Shown piece after piece: positions 1 to 9,486 of a stretch of DNA of 64,000 nt (positions are counted from its first letter, which is position 1; each line of letters opens with the position of its first letter). Origin of the DNA: Pyrenopolyporus hunteri. Its lineage: Eukaryota > Ascomycota > Sordariomycetes > Xylariales > Hypoxylaceae. The DNA is taken from assembly GCA_902806595.1 (NCBI GenBank), contig CADCXC010000010.1, positions 2,356,001 through 2,420,000 on the forward strand. The letters are read 5' to 3'. The translations under genes were made by a program, and so were the position numbers. Below the pieces are notes generated by a model, which saw nothing but the letters and a program-made list of their open reading frames with translations, did not search any database and was not told the DNA's origin.

Positions 1-1
1 A

Positions 2-724
2 ACAACTCTTAAGAGCCAGATCGCGGCTGCTGGAAAGAAGAGCTACACCATCGTCGTGGGCAAGCTGAACGCTGCGAAGCTGGCCAACTTCGCCGAGGTC
101 GATGGCTGGGTCGTTGTCGGGTGCTGGGAGAGCGGCCTAGTTGAGCATGAGGACCTATGGAAGCCCGTCATCACACCTTTCGAGCTTAGCCTTGCACTTC
201 AGGGCGAGGAAAGCAGGATATGGACGGGTGAATGGTGGGGCGGAATTGAAGGCGTCAAAAACACTATAACTACGGACGAGAGCGATGACACAATCCATAG
301 GCAAGGGCGAGATGGGGATGGCGCTGAATTAGCCTCGAGTGAAGTCAAAGACGGGGTCGACGAAGATGAATCGGAACCTCCCGAGTTCGATCTTCGGACC
401 GGAAAGTTCGTTAGCCACAGTCGGCCGATGAGAGTCGCCATACGAAGCACACCGCGTAGCGGACCCGAGATCAACGTTTCCAATTCGGATTGCGGTCAAA
501 CAACCACAAGCTCAGTAATGGCTAAGAGAGCCGCTAGAGATGTGGCTTTGGTGAATGGTGTAGCGAGCCCTGGAGCGGAGTTCTTAAGGTCACAGAGAAC
601 ATGGCAGGGCCTAGGCACAGATTTCAGTACCGAAGAAGGTGAGGAAGAGAGTGCCGCCGTCGAAGAGGGACGGGGCGGCGTCGCGAGAGGTTACACAGTC
701 GGCCAGAATCAAATACGGGCGTGA
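2..724 (+). CDS. DPH2: DPH2, diphthamide biosynthesis subunit 2 (3' part only)
   Basis: The frame is open from base 2, so the gene begins upstream of the window; about 240 C-terminal residues are present and end at a TGA. The segment KSYTIVVGKLNAAKLANF followed by VDGWVVVGCWESGLVEHEDLW and PVITPFELSLAL is the conserved third domain of the DPH1/DPH2 radical-SAM-like family, and the Cys in VVVGCWES is one of the conserved family cysteines. DPH2 partners DPH1 in the first step of diphthamide formation on eEF2, in the cytosol. The last 130 or so residues are acidic and low-complexity, as is common in fungal DPH2 tails. No intron is needed in the visible part. Confidence 0.9.
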   Translation, partial: TTLKSQIAAAGKKSYTIVVGKLNAAKLANFAEVDGWVVVGCWESGLVEHEDLWKPVITPFELSLALQGEESRIWTGEWWGGIEGVKNTITTDESDDTIHRQGRDGDGAELASSEVKDGVDEDESEPPEFDLRTGKFVSHSRPMRVAIRSTPRSGPEINVSNSDCGQTTTSSVMAKRAARDVALVNGVASPGAEFLRSQRTWQGLGTDFSTEEGEEESAAVEEGRGGVARGYTVGQNQIRA

Positions 725-2001
725 AACGCCTCGTTTGCGCTACTGTTAAAGCGTTAATGAATGTGATCCCGATTTCTTTTTTTTTTTTTAAAAAAAAAAG
801 AAAAAAAAAGAAAAGAAAACAGGGACCGCCGAGCTTACACAATCTGGTTTAGGGTGTGAATGATACTGAGGCAGGTCAAGTTCCTAGGGCATTCATAGGG
901 CGCTAGTAGGGGGGTTCGATTGGCTATTGCTTTGCAATTGAGAAATCCGACCCCAGCTAAGAAGTACTACCTCAGCCATGTTTCTCGTTCCGGTCGGCAG
1001 ATTCATATCACACAGACCTGAGGCTATCTTGCTGAGAATCGCCGACCGTCTACTTCCGTGCGGAGCCAAATGCGGAACTAACGTCGAGTATACTATATGT
1101 TCATTGTCGTGGTCGATATACAAGCCGGTTGTATAGGCGATATATGAAGGCATTCAACATCCCAGGCCGTGTCCACCTGGATCTCCGTTTCATGTGTTCC
1201 ACGCTGAAAACGCGCACCGCATCTTATTCCATCAACTCCCATCTAAGGCTAAGTAGCCTACTAGGTACCTGGGTAACATCTCCCTTAATAACGGTAGAGG
1301 TTCATTGCACAGCTGGCTCGCAAGGAGGGAAAGGGGCTCATTTCTACCTGGGTACCGACTTGCAGTCTTTAGAAAGTATGCCAAGGTGGGTAGACGGAAG
1401 TGAACCTCGATGGATAAACTAGCCACGTCAAGGAATGGCACCATCTAAGGTCATCATCGCGAGCGTTGACCCCGTCTTACCGTTACTTCGACTGGATTCA
1501 TCTCGCGTGCTGGGGTTCCTAATTATTTTAGGCGCCTCTTTTCGACTATTATTAGCTGTCGCTGACCATATTAAGCAATGTTAAACTAACAGACTATTTG
1601 GCAGGTCGTTAGCACCGCTTATGAAACTGAAATATCGTTCCTAATCTACTAGTTGGCCCCCCGTGATCGTCGTAAAGGTCATCATCATCGCGAATCGGCG
1701 TCTCCGCTGAAGGAGGAGGTACATACGCGCTGCGTTTAGAAACAGAAATATATGCGATCCCATCTTGCTCCATCAGGTATCGTTCGCCTGCCGTTTTATT
1801 TCCAACCGAACCCGCACGATTTCACAAGGTCGCGGGCGCGTAAATCGTCTCTACCGTCCCGGGTGCCTGTTGTCGGCGTGGACAAGCACCAAATGTCTAC
1901 CCAATCTATATGTCTTCGTGCGTACTCCTATTGTCCTTTCGAGCCAGGTAGCCCTCTATACGTAAGGCTCGCGCCCTCTCACCGAGTCTGAGCAAGCGCC
2001 C
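725..2001. other. Intergenic region between DPH2 and a MARVEL gene
   Basis: No supported gene. A T-run followed by an A-run at about 775-822 lies just after DPH2 and could fold or mark its 3' UTR. The small open frames here have no recognisable protein character. Confidence 0.5.
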
Positions 2002-2741
2002 CTAGACGTATGCGCGGCGGTGCGAATGCGTACTGTGCCTACTATGAGGGCTGCGGCTACTGCGGTGGCCGTGGCGGTGAGTGTGCGTCTCACGGTAGTA
2101 GGAGCGGTCGGGGGATCCGGCGCGATCACCGTGCAGGCAGGCGAGGATGCTGGTGATAAAGAAGAAGACGCAGTTCATGATACCGAATGCGAAGGAGGCC
2201 TTGAGCATGGCGCACGTCTTGTCGACGTCGGCGTCCCAGGTGGTCAGGGAGGCGGTGCCAAAGGGCCCAAAGCTAACGTCGTAGGGGTCGCCGCGCGAGA
2301 TGTGCGCGCAGTCGGCCGTCGCGATCATTCGCAGCGTCCACACCGCCCCGATGAAGGCCCCCACAAAGAGCAGGTCGAACGCGGCCACAAACGTCGCGTT
2401 CGCCGACGATCGGTGGTAGCTGAATAGCGTGTAGATGGCCCAAGCCAGCGCTAGCACCGACACGATGAACAGGACCAGGATGTAGTTGGGCGTCAGCTGG
2501 TTCAGCTGCACGTAGCCGTTGACGAAATAGGCCAACATGCCCACCGTCGGGATCTTGCGGGAGGAGGGGGTTTGTCAGCCTAGACGGCGACCTAATGCCA
2601 ATGCCGACCTCGGGTTTGCGCTTGGGTCCGCGCGGATCCGGTCGTCGCGACTCGAGCAGAAAAGAAAGGGGGGAAGGGAAGGGAAGCGCGCGCAGGCGAA
2701 ACCCTGAACGTCGAAGGACTCACCAGTGTGATGATCTGCAT
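2002..2741 (-). CDS. MARVEL-type four-helix membrane protein, His/Ser/Arg-rich tail
   Basis: Two-exon model, complement(2002..2553, 2724..2741), about 189 residues. The first exon is only six codons (MQIITL). Its donor GTGAGT and the acceptor CAAG at 2554 join in frame to give MQIITLIPTVGMLAYFVNGY. Four hydrophobic stretches follow (LIPTVGMLAYFV, ILVLFIVSVLALAWAIYTLF, FDLLFVGAFIGAVWTL, FAFGIMNCVFFFITSILACL), then a hydrophilic tail of His, Ser and Arg. This is the MARVEL layout found in fungal plasma-membrane and eisosome-associated proteins; no specific function is assigned. The frame upstream of the Met also encodes hydrophobic residues (IFFAFWRF) and stops at a TAG, so a further 5' exon is possible. 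Confidence 0.72.
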
Positions 2742-3760
2742 GAATCGCCAGAAGGCGAAAAATATAGCGAAAACATTTTGCCAGATGAGTTGCGCCTATC
2801 GGTTCCGCTCTGGTCTTCTAATTGCCGGCGATTGATGTAAAATGGAGGAGGGGGTGGGGGGTACCCGGGTACCCGCGCAGGCGATAGGTATAAGGTTTGG
2901 AGGGGAGAAACGAAGTAGACAGTACTTATATGAGTGAGTGGTGGTGGTGGTAGCAGTGGTAGCAGTGGTGGTGGTGATGGTGAGAGAAGGTGAGAGAAGG
3001 TGAATTGGAAAGTGAAAGTGAAAGCGGAAGTGGAGAATCCGACGAGCTGAAGCTCGTAAGGGATCCGAGTTGGCCCACATGCCAAGAGCTGCAAGATGAG
3101 GCGCGGCGGCTGGGGAAGGTGTGATTAAGCTGTACCTAGTGCCTGTACCTAGCAGCCCTAGGTACCTGGGCAGCTGGGTAGGTAGGTACCTAGGTAATAT
3201 ATCATTGGCCCCTCGGGTGTTTATAACAATGGCAACGTATTGGATACCTACATGTACCTGAGATATGAAAACGTCGAAATTCGGAAAAAGGAAAATGAGC
3301 CCTGCTAAGTAGGTACCTAGGTAGGTACCTAGGTAGGTAGTTCCCTCTCTTGTTATCCTTCCTATAGGTCTCCCTTTTTTATATTATTCCCAATTTTCTC
3401 TTTTCTTTTTTTTTCTTTTTTTTTTCTTTTCTTGTCTCTTCTTGATTAATCGATTATCATATTCTTATTCTTATTCTTACTCTTACTCTTATTATTATCA
3501 TTGTTATCATTTGCGCGTTGGCTTGCAGGACTGTACTGAATACCCTGCAACAATGCCTCTCCAGGTAGTTGGGATTCTTTGTCTGCTGAGCGGAATTCGT
3601 ACCCTGACCGCCGCAAGCAGCGTAGCGAACGCTGTAGTCTTTTAGAATGCGCATAACTACGGCCTGGGGCTGCAAATAAAACTGAATCCACACTCTCTCC
3701 TCTTGAGGCTGCCTTTCCGTGGTAAGAATCTGGACGTCGAGGTTAAAGCTAACCGCCAAA
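2742..3760. other. Divergent promoter region with microsatellites
   Basis: Separates the MARVEL gene (minus) from the kinase-like gene (plus). It holds a GGT/GGTAGCAGT-type microsatellite (about 2937-3000), TAGGTACC repeats (3130-3200 and 3305-3342), a pyrimidine tract (3395-3435) and a TTCTTA-type microsatellite (3455-3500). The CT-rich tract is typical of fungal promoters or 5' UTRs. No gene seen. Confidence 0.5.
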
Positions 3761-6150
3761 ATGTCCTGGTTCGATCCTCAGTACACTGAACTTTATGGGA
3801 GTGAGCCTTCTCTGAGTGACCTGCTCCCACCATCCCCTGCCAGTACTATTTCCAGCAACGTTCAAACGGAACACGGTTTCCCGAGTGATCAATTCAGGCC
3901 GCTGAACTTCCACGAATGGGTCGTGGCACTGAATGCCATATGGCAGAAATATCGAGTGGAGGCTGATAGGGTCTATGACTTGGGCGTTATAGAACTGACC
4001 AACAGGGAACAAAAGGCTTACCCGTACCCGAGAACGGGGTTGATTGACATTCGAGGTGATCAGCCCCGGGAACCCTACTCTCCAAAAGAGTTTTCGAGTA
4101 TGTTCCAGAGCAAATTCTTCAAGATCAGCACGACTACCGAAGAACTTTTCGACCCAAACAGTGCTCCAAGAATAAGGCAGAGATACTGGGAAGCTAAACA
4201 CTATTTCGAGTGGGTAGCCGGCACTGGAACCACGACAATTGCGGACGGATACCTAGGCTACGGCCATAGGGGCTTAGCCATAAAAGCCACGCATCGGGGT
4301 CCAGGCCAAGAACATCCTCGAGATTATGTGATCAAGGTCGATCACCGAAGTTGGGAAAGTGCTGCAATCCGTAGAGAGAAGAAGGCTCTAAAGGTAGGAC
4401 ACTGCGTAGTCGCGATTTACTGCCTTGGATTCGCTAAAGGGCCTCTATAGCACGTACTTGGCGCTGCACACTGCGTCCAGATGATCCACGAGAGTACGCT
4501 TGGGATATACGACGGACACGACTTTGAGTTTGAATTGCCGCGAAGAGATGATTCCAGTGACCTTGGCGACTCTAGCGGGATGAGCAGCGCTGCGGATCAA
4601 CCTCCGCCGGCGCGGCCTACTCGGAGGCAACGACTCGAAGACGATGCCGATGCGGTTTTTGATATCAGGGAAGCGCACACTGACATGGTTGATGAGGCCA
4701 TAGAGTGGCACAAAACTAGGAGGAAGTATGTTGAGGAGCATGGGCCGGATCTCTCAGACGATGATCCATATGATACTAATCGAAAGGACTTCATACTTAT
4801 GGAATTCGTGCCACATGGAAACTTGGCCCATATGATATACGGGCTGGTGGACAACAACGAAAGGGTTCCCAACCGTGTCCTTTGGTCCTTCTGGCTCTGC
4901 CGTATGTTGAGTCCCTGCACCCCCCCCTTTTCACGCGAGAAGCGTGCCCTTCCGTAGGACTCCACTAACGGGGTTATCAGTAATCAAAGCCTGCATCGCC
5001 TTGGAGTAAGCAAGATTTGGATGATTAAAGCTATCATATCTCCGCCGCGGTATTCCTTGGACTACGCTAATCTGGTGGGTTGTCGTAGGTATCCCGTGCG
5101 GAAATTCCATCCGATGCGGTACGGGGACCCTCGTTGGGACCCAACAAACCCACCTTCAAGCACCAAAGCCGGAAAGTCTACTTGGAAAGCTATTGGGGAC
5201 GATCTATTCGAGGATGTGCCGCCCCCAAGCCGTAGATGGGCCGGAAAGCGGATGGTCCATTTTGATATAGATCCTAGAAATAGTAAGTACTTAAACGGCG
5301 TCTCCCCGCCTTCTACATCGTGATGTGCGGAATGAATAACACGATGCCGTTTCCAAGTATTAATCGGCGGCTTGGATCCCACTGCCGAAGACGGCGAGCA
5401 TACCCTAATCCCAAGATTGAAGGTTAGCCAACAACCCGACATATTTTGATTGCGCTATCGCTAACTATAATGGCCAGCTCGCAGACTTCGGCTTTGCAGA
5501 GAGAATAAAACCTGACAAAATCAAGTAAGCCGACTCCGCAGTCGAATATCTGTCTAGTTCCCAGGCTAAATTAAGATGTGAATGCAGTGCATACTATATG
5601 AATAGACGCGGAACTGGCAAATATGGCTACTTCACCCCCGAGCAATTTGCGAGAGACTGGGACTACGTAGAGCAGCCCATAGAGGATGGCCCTGAGATCT
5701 CCGAACAAAGGGTTGCCGGTGCTTATGGGTCACCGACGAACGTATATGGAATAGCATTGGTATAGCGCTTCCTTCATCACCTGGTTATCAGCTTATTCTT
5801 TTCATATATATACCTACCTATATATATAAGAGAAAAAAAGGGTATATCTAACATTGGTATAGGTCTTATGGATACTTATGACACTATGTTCCCCGCCTCT
5901 TCCGCCTCGTCAGAATCCAGTCGACCCGAATAATCCGGACGAGCCTGTTCATTACGCACCTCTCATCTTGGATGATCCTCAATTCAATTATATTGACCCT
6001 GAATTGCGGATAACTATCTCGCATTGCTTGAGGCACTACCCCGATGAGAGACCGTTACTCGCTGATCTACTAGGGCAGGCGAGAAGGGGCACGTCGAAGG
6101 AGTTTCCAGGTGAAAGTGATGATGTGATTAGAGACTGGGTTCAAAGAAAG
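3761..6150 (+). CDS. Protein-kinase-like protein (8 exons), C-terminus unresolved
   Basis: Exons read 3761..4393, 4451..4901, 4981..5005, 5089..5282, 5358..5422, 5478..5524, 5606..5759 and 5863..6150; all seven internal junctions keep frame, giving 619 codons. The kinase features are a glycine-containing segment (GYLGYGHRGLAIK), a candidate VAIK lysine in DYVIKVD (K192), FILMEFVPHGNLAHMI at the hinge, HFDIDPRN as catalytic loop (D429, N434), LADFGFAERI (D459) and FTPEQF in place of APE. HFD replaces HRD, a variant common in fungus-expanded kinase families, so activity is plausible but unproven. The start ATG has the context GCCAAAATG. At 6150 there is a strong donor (AAG then GTACGT), and the natural next exon is the repeat region at 6404, but the phase does not match. 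Without splicing the frame ends at 6240. Confidence 0.75.
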
Positions 6151-6403
6151 GTACGTGTACCAGCTGGTAGTATCTCAATCCTACCTGTCATGGCCTCGCG
6201 GACTACCCCTTCACATTTATCCTTTGAAGCCTCTAGCTAACCCCTTTTGACAGTGAGTTAAAAAATAGCTTCGCCCGCCCCCCCGCTCCCCCCAAATTAT
6301 CGAATCCAACTAGACGCCTATCTGAGTTATCGAGTTAAAAGAGCTCCTATATTCTAGAGGCAAGGTATCAAATTACTAACGAGCATATTTTGCCTGCTTC
6401 AGT

Positions 6404-8449
6404 ATCTATAATGCACCACCGCGTCCAAACATTTGGCACACTATTGCGGATGGCGACGATCCAGGCGCCCCCGGCGGCGGACCCGCAGGACAAGGGCCCG
6501 GACTCGCGGGGGTGATGTCTGGTCCCTCGGGGTCAGTGCCTACTCACACCGGGCAAAACGTCGCAGTAGCTGGACCTTCAATAGCCGGACCCTCAGGAGC
6601 TGGCAGCTCAGTCGCAGGACCTTCGGGAACGAACGTTCCCACAGCTGGACCTTCGGGGATAAATTTCCCAACAGCTGGACTCTCAAAGACTGGCAGTTCG
6701 GTGGCGGGGCCCTCGGGAACGAATGTTCCCACAGCTGGACCTTCAGGGATAAATTTTCCAACGGCTGGACTCTCAAAAACTGGCAGTTCAGTAGCAGGGC
6801 CATCGGGAACGAATATTCCCACAGTTGGACCTCCGATAGCCGGACTCTCAAAAACTGGCAGCTCAGTAGCAGGGCCATCGGGAACGAATGTTCCCACAGC
6901 TGGACCTTCGGGGATAAATTTTCCAACGGCTGGACTCTCAAAAACTGGCAGTTCAGTAGCAGGGCCATCGGGAACGAATTTTCCAACGGCTGGACCCTGG
7001 GGGGACGGTAGTTCGATGGCAGGCAGCTCGGTGGCAGGCCCTTCAGGAACAAATATTCCAGTAGCAGGACCTTCAGGATCCGGCAGCTTTGTTGCGGGAC
7101 CCTCGGGAACGAATATTCCAACAGCTGGACCCTGGGGGGGCGGTAGCTCAGTGGCAGGCAGTTCGGTAGCGGGTAGCTTTGTGGCAGGCAGCTTCGTGGC
7201 GGCCCCTTCAGAGACAAATATTCCAGTAACAGGACCCTCGGGATCCGGCAGCTCTGTTGCAGGACCCTCAGGAACAAATATTCCGACGGTTGGACCCTGG
7301 GGGAGCGGTAGCTCAGTGGCAGGCAGTTCGGTGGCGGGTAGCTTTGTGGCAGCCCCTTCAGGAACAAATATTCCAGTAGCAGGACCTTCAGGATCCGGCA
7401 GCTTTGTTGCGGGACCTTCAGGGACAAATATTCTAACAGCAGGACCCTCGGGGACGAATATTCCAACGGCTGGGCCCTGGGGGGACGGTAGTTCGATGGC
7501 AGGCAGTTCGGTGGCAGGCCCTTCAGGGACAAATATTCTAACAGCAGGACCCTCGGGGACGAATATTCCAACGGCTGGACCCTGGGGGGGTGGTAGCTCA
7601 GTGGCAGGCAGCTCGGTGGCAGGCAGCTTCGTGGCGGCCCCTTCAGAGACAAATATTCCAGTAGCAGGACCCTCAGGATCCGGTAGCTCGGTGGCGGGAC
7701 CTTCAGGGGTAAATTTCCCAGTAGGGGGCCATCCGATATCTGGACCTTCTGGAGCCGGTAGTTCGATAACCGGTAATTCCGGGGTAGATGTCCCCATGGC
7801 TGATGCCCCGGTTGCCGGGGTAGACGTCCTCATGGCTGATGCGCCTGTTTCCGGGTCTTCGGTAACCGGGCCATCAAGTGCAAATTCCCCGACGGCTGGA
7901 TTATCAGGAACGGGTTCCCCAGTACTCAGGTCGTCAGGAGAAGATTCCATAGCAGCCGGGCTATCATTGGCAGGGCTCTCGATAGCCGGCCCCCCAGCAA
8001 TAAGGTATACAGCGACCGGCCCACTAGTATTAACGTATCCGGGAACTGGCCCTCCGGAAGCAGGATCCTTTCTAGCTGGATCCTTAGGTTCCCCTACTCC
8101 AAAAACCCCCCATTCTCCACGCCGATCCGGTTTTTCCCGTTTTATATTCGGATCTTTAACGAGGCGCTCAAAATCGAGCGCCCCTCCAGCACCTGCTCCT
8201 CTTGTAGTTGACCCTTCTACAACCGGGCCTCTTCCAACCCCCGGGCCTAAAAAAGGTAAAGGTGGCCGTTTAGGTTCATTTATGCGGCGGATCAAGCTTT
8301 CTGGTTCCCGAGACGGATCGAAGGGTGGAGTTAGGAAACGCACGAAACGATTCTTCGACGGGGTTGCAAGACGGTTCCGGGGTAAGTACATCTCTTTCCA
8401 AGTGGTCACCCTCCTTTTCCCCGACTCATATTCGAGCGCTCAAGGTTGA
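6404..8449 (+). CDS. Five-residue-repeat (AGPSG/TNIPT/AGSSV-like) protein; likely C-terminal part of the kinase-like gene
   Basis: The frame is open from the acceptor at 6402 and has an internal ATG at 6512, so this is either an exon of the preceding gene (joining to IYNAPPRPNIWHTIADG) or a separate 645-residue protein. Roughly 250 residues in the middle are a quasi-perfect pentad array, A/T-G-x-x-x: AGPSG, TNIPT, AGPWG, GGSSV, AGSFV. A Ser/Pro-rich segment follows, then a strongly basic tail (GGRLGSFMRRIKLSG... VRKRTKRFFDGVARRFRG). A good donor, GTAAGTACA, lies at 8382. Splicing to the acceptor at 8559 (branch TACTAAC at about 8539) would end the protein at 8567; otherwise it ends at 8449. 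The function is not known. The composition suggests an unstructured or extended linker with a cationic end. Confidence 0.6.
   Translation: MYNAPPRPNIWHTIADGDDPGAPGGGPAGQGPGLAGVMSGPSGSVPTHTGQNVAVAGPSIAGPSGAGSSVAGPSGTNVPTAGPSGINFPTAGLSKTGSSVAGPSGTNVPTAGPSGINFPTAGLSKTGSSVAGPSGTNIPTVGPPIAGLSKTGSSVAGPSGTNVPTAGPSGINFPTAGLSKTGSSVAGPSGTNFPTAGPWGDGSSMAGSSVAGPSGTNIPVAGPSGSGSFVAGPSGTNIPTAGPWGGGSSVAGSSVAGSFVAGSFVAAPSETNIPVTGPSGSGSSVAGPSGTNIPTVGPWGSGSSVAGSSVAGSFVAAPSGTNIPVAGPSGSGSFVAGPSGTNILTAGPSGTNIPTAGPWGDGSSMAGSSVAGPSGTNILTAGPSGTNIPTAGPWGGGSSVAGSSVAGSFVAAPSETNIPVAGPSGSGSSVAGPSGVNFPVGGHPISGPSGAGSSITGNSGVDVPMADAPVAGVDVLMADAPVSGSSVTGPSSANSPTAGLSGTGSPVLRSSGEDSIAAGLSLAGLSIAGPPAIRYTATGPLVLTYPGTGPPEAGSFLAGSLGSPTPKTPHSPRRSGFSRFIFGSLTRRSKSSAPPAPAPLVVDPSTTGPLPTPGPKKGKGGRLGSFMRRIKLSGSRDGSKGGVRKRTKRFFDGVARRFRGKYISFQVVTLLFPDSYSSAQG
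6575..7780. repeat. 15/30-bp tandem coding repeat array
   Basis: Units of about 15 bp (five codons), often paired into 30-bp units such as GGACCCTCGGGAACGAATAT, recur throughout. Several higher-order blocks of 100-150 bp are nearly duplicated, for example around 7000-7130, 7250-7400 and 7480-7640. Because the array lacks stops, three other frames stay open too, including 621 codons on the minus strand. Confidence 0.9.
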
Positions 8450-8567
8450 GAGCGCCTCTATTTGCAAAGTTCTCTGGATTCACCGTAACGGAGACGGGCT
8501 CAACTCTCTTAACTTTGCCCATGAGCGAATTAGGTAAATACTAACCCAATTCGATGTAGATGGATGA

Positions 8568-9486
8568 TGACGATAAGAGGCCGCGGATACCCGGCTGGAA
8601 CGTACGCGAATGTCCACCGTTTGTGTATCTACTTTCATATCGTTACTAATTTTGAGTCTTTTGCTGTCAACCCGGTTCAAAATGCCATTCAACGGATAGT
8701 TTTAGCACATTTTTCTTCCCATCTGACTACCGTCTTTTTCGTATTAGTTGATCTTGATGTTACCGATATTGTAGCTTGACCTTCGTCCCGAAACTATCTC
8801 GATATCTCCTTGTTAGCTTTGGGTGACCATACGAGAGGCCCCCCACCCCCTTGGTACGTCTTCAGCGAACAAGGGTTATGCGCCTGTAGAAGTATTCTTG
8901 CGAATGTGGCTTTCGCCGATTTCGCAAATGTAATTGAGGCCGTATAGGAGATAAAAATGATGAAATATTGGACTTTCTTTCAACTGGTTAATGACTTTGT
9001 CCTGGAACCTAATATAACGTGTCCGACTCCGCCTGTACTTACTTCATCTCTATGATACCTAGGTGAAGTTATATGTGAAGTTACGGATCCTTATCCAAGA
9101 GGTAGCGACTTGGGCGGAATCTATGCCGTTAGAATAGGTACCTGGTCCCTATGCTTTACCTTGTAATATGATATCTACCTACTACTTAGATATGTATATG
9201 TGTCTACCTAGGTATATATATGCATTTTGTTGTATTCGGATAGTATATGGGACAAGGAAATAGATAAATAAGAATTGCAATATTAGCAGCAATGAGATAA
9301 CAACGCAAACCTAGGCTGTACGTATCACCACACTACGGACCACGTATTGAATATGACAATGAGAAACCACCCACCGTCCCGACTCCCCTTTTACGCGCGT
9401 CCCCACCCCGCGCCTCTCAACCAAAGGAAGACGAAACAAACCATAGAAAGTTGCGTCTTTAGTCACGAGGCCAAATAATTACCCTC
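8568..9486. other. Intergenic region
   Basis: No supported gene. Contains scattered TACCTAGGTA motifs at about 9055-9065 and 9205-9220. It lies between two convergent genes and so is probably 3' UTR and terminator sequence. Confidence 0.4.

Noticed and set aside
6433..7011. Second plus-strand frame with SWTF/NWQFSSRAIGNE repeats
   Set aside because: Alternative reading of the same tandem array; stops within the array and has no supporting start or splice context.
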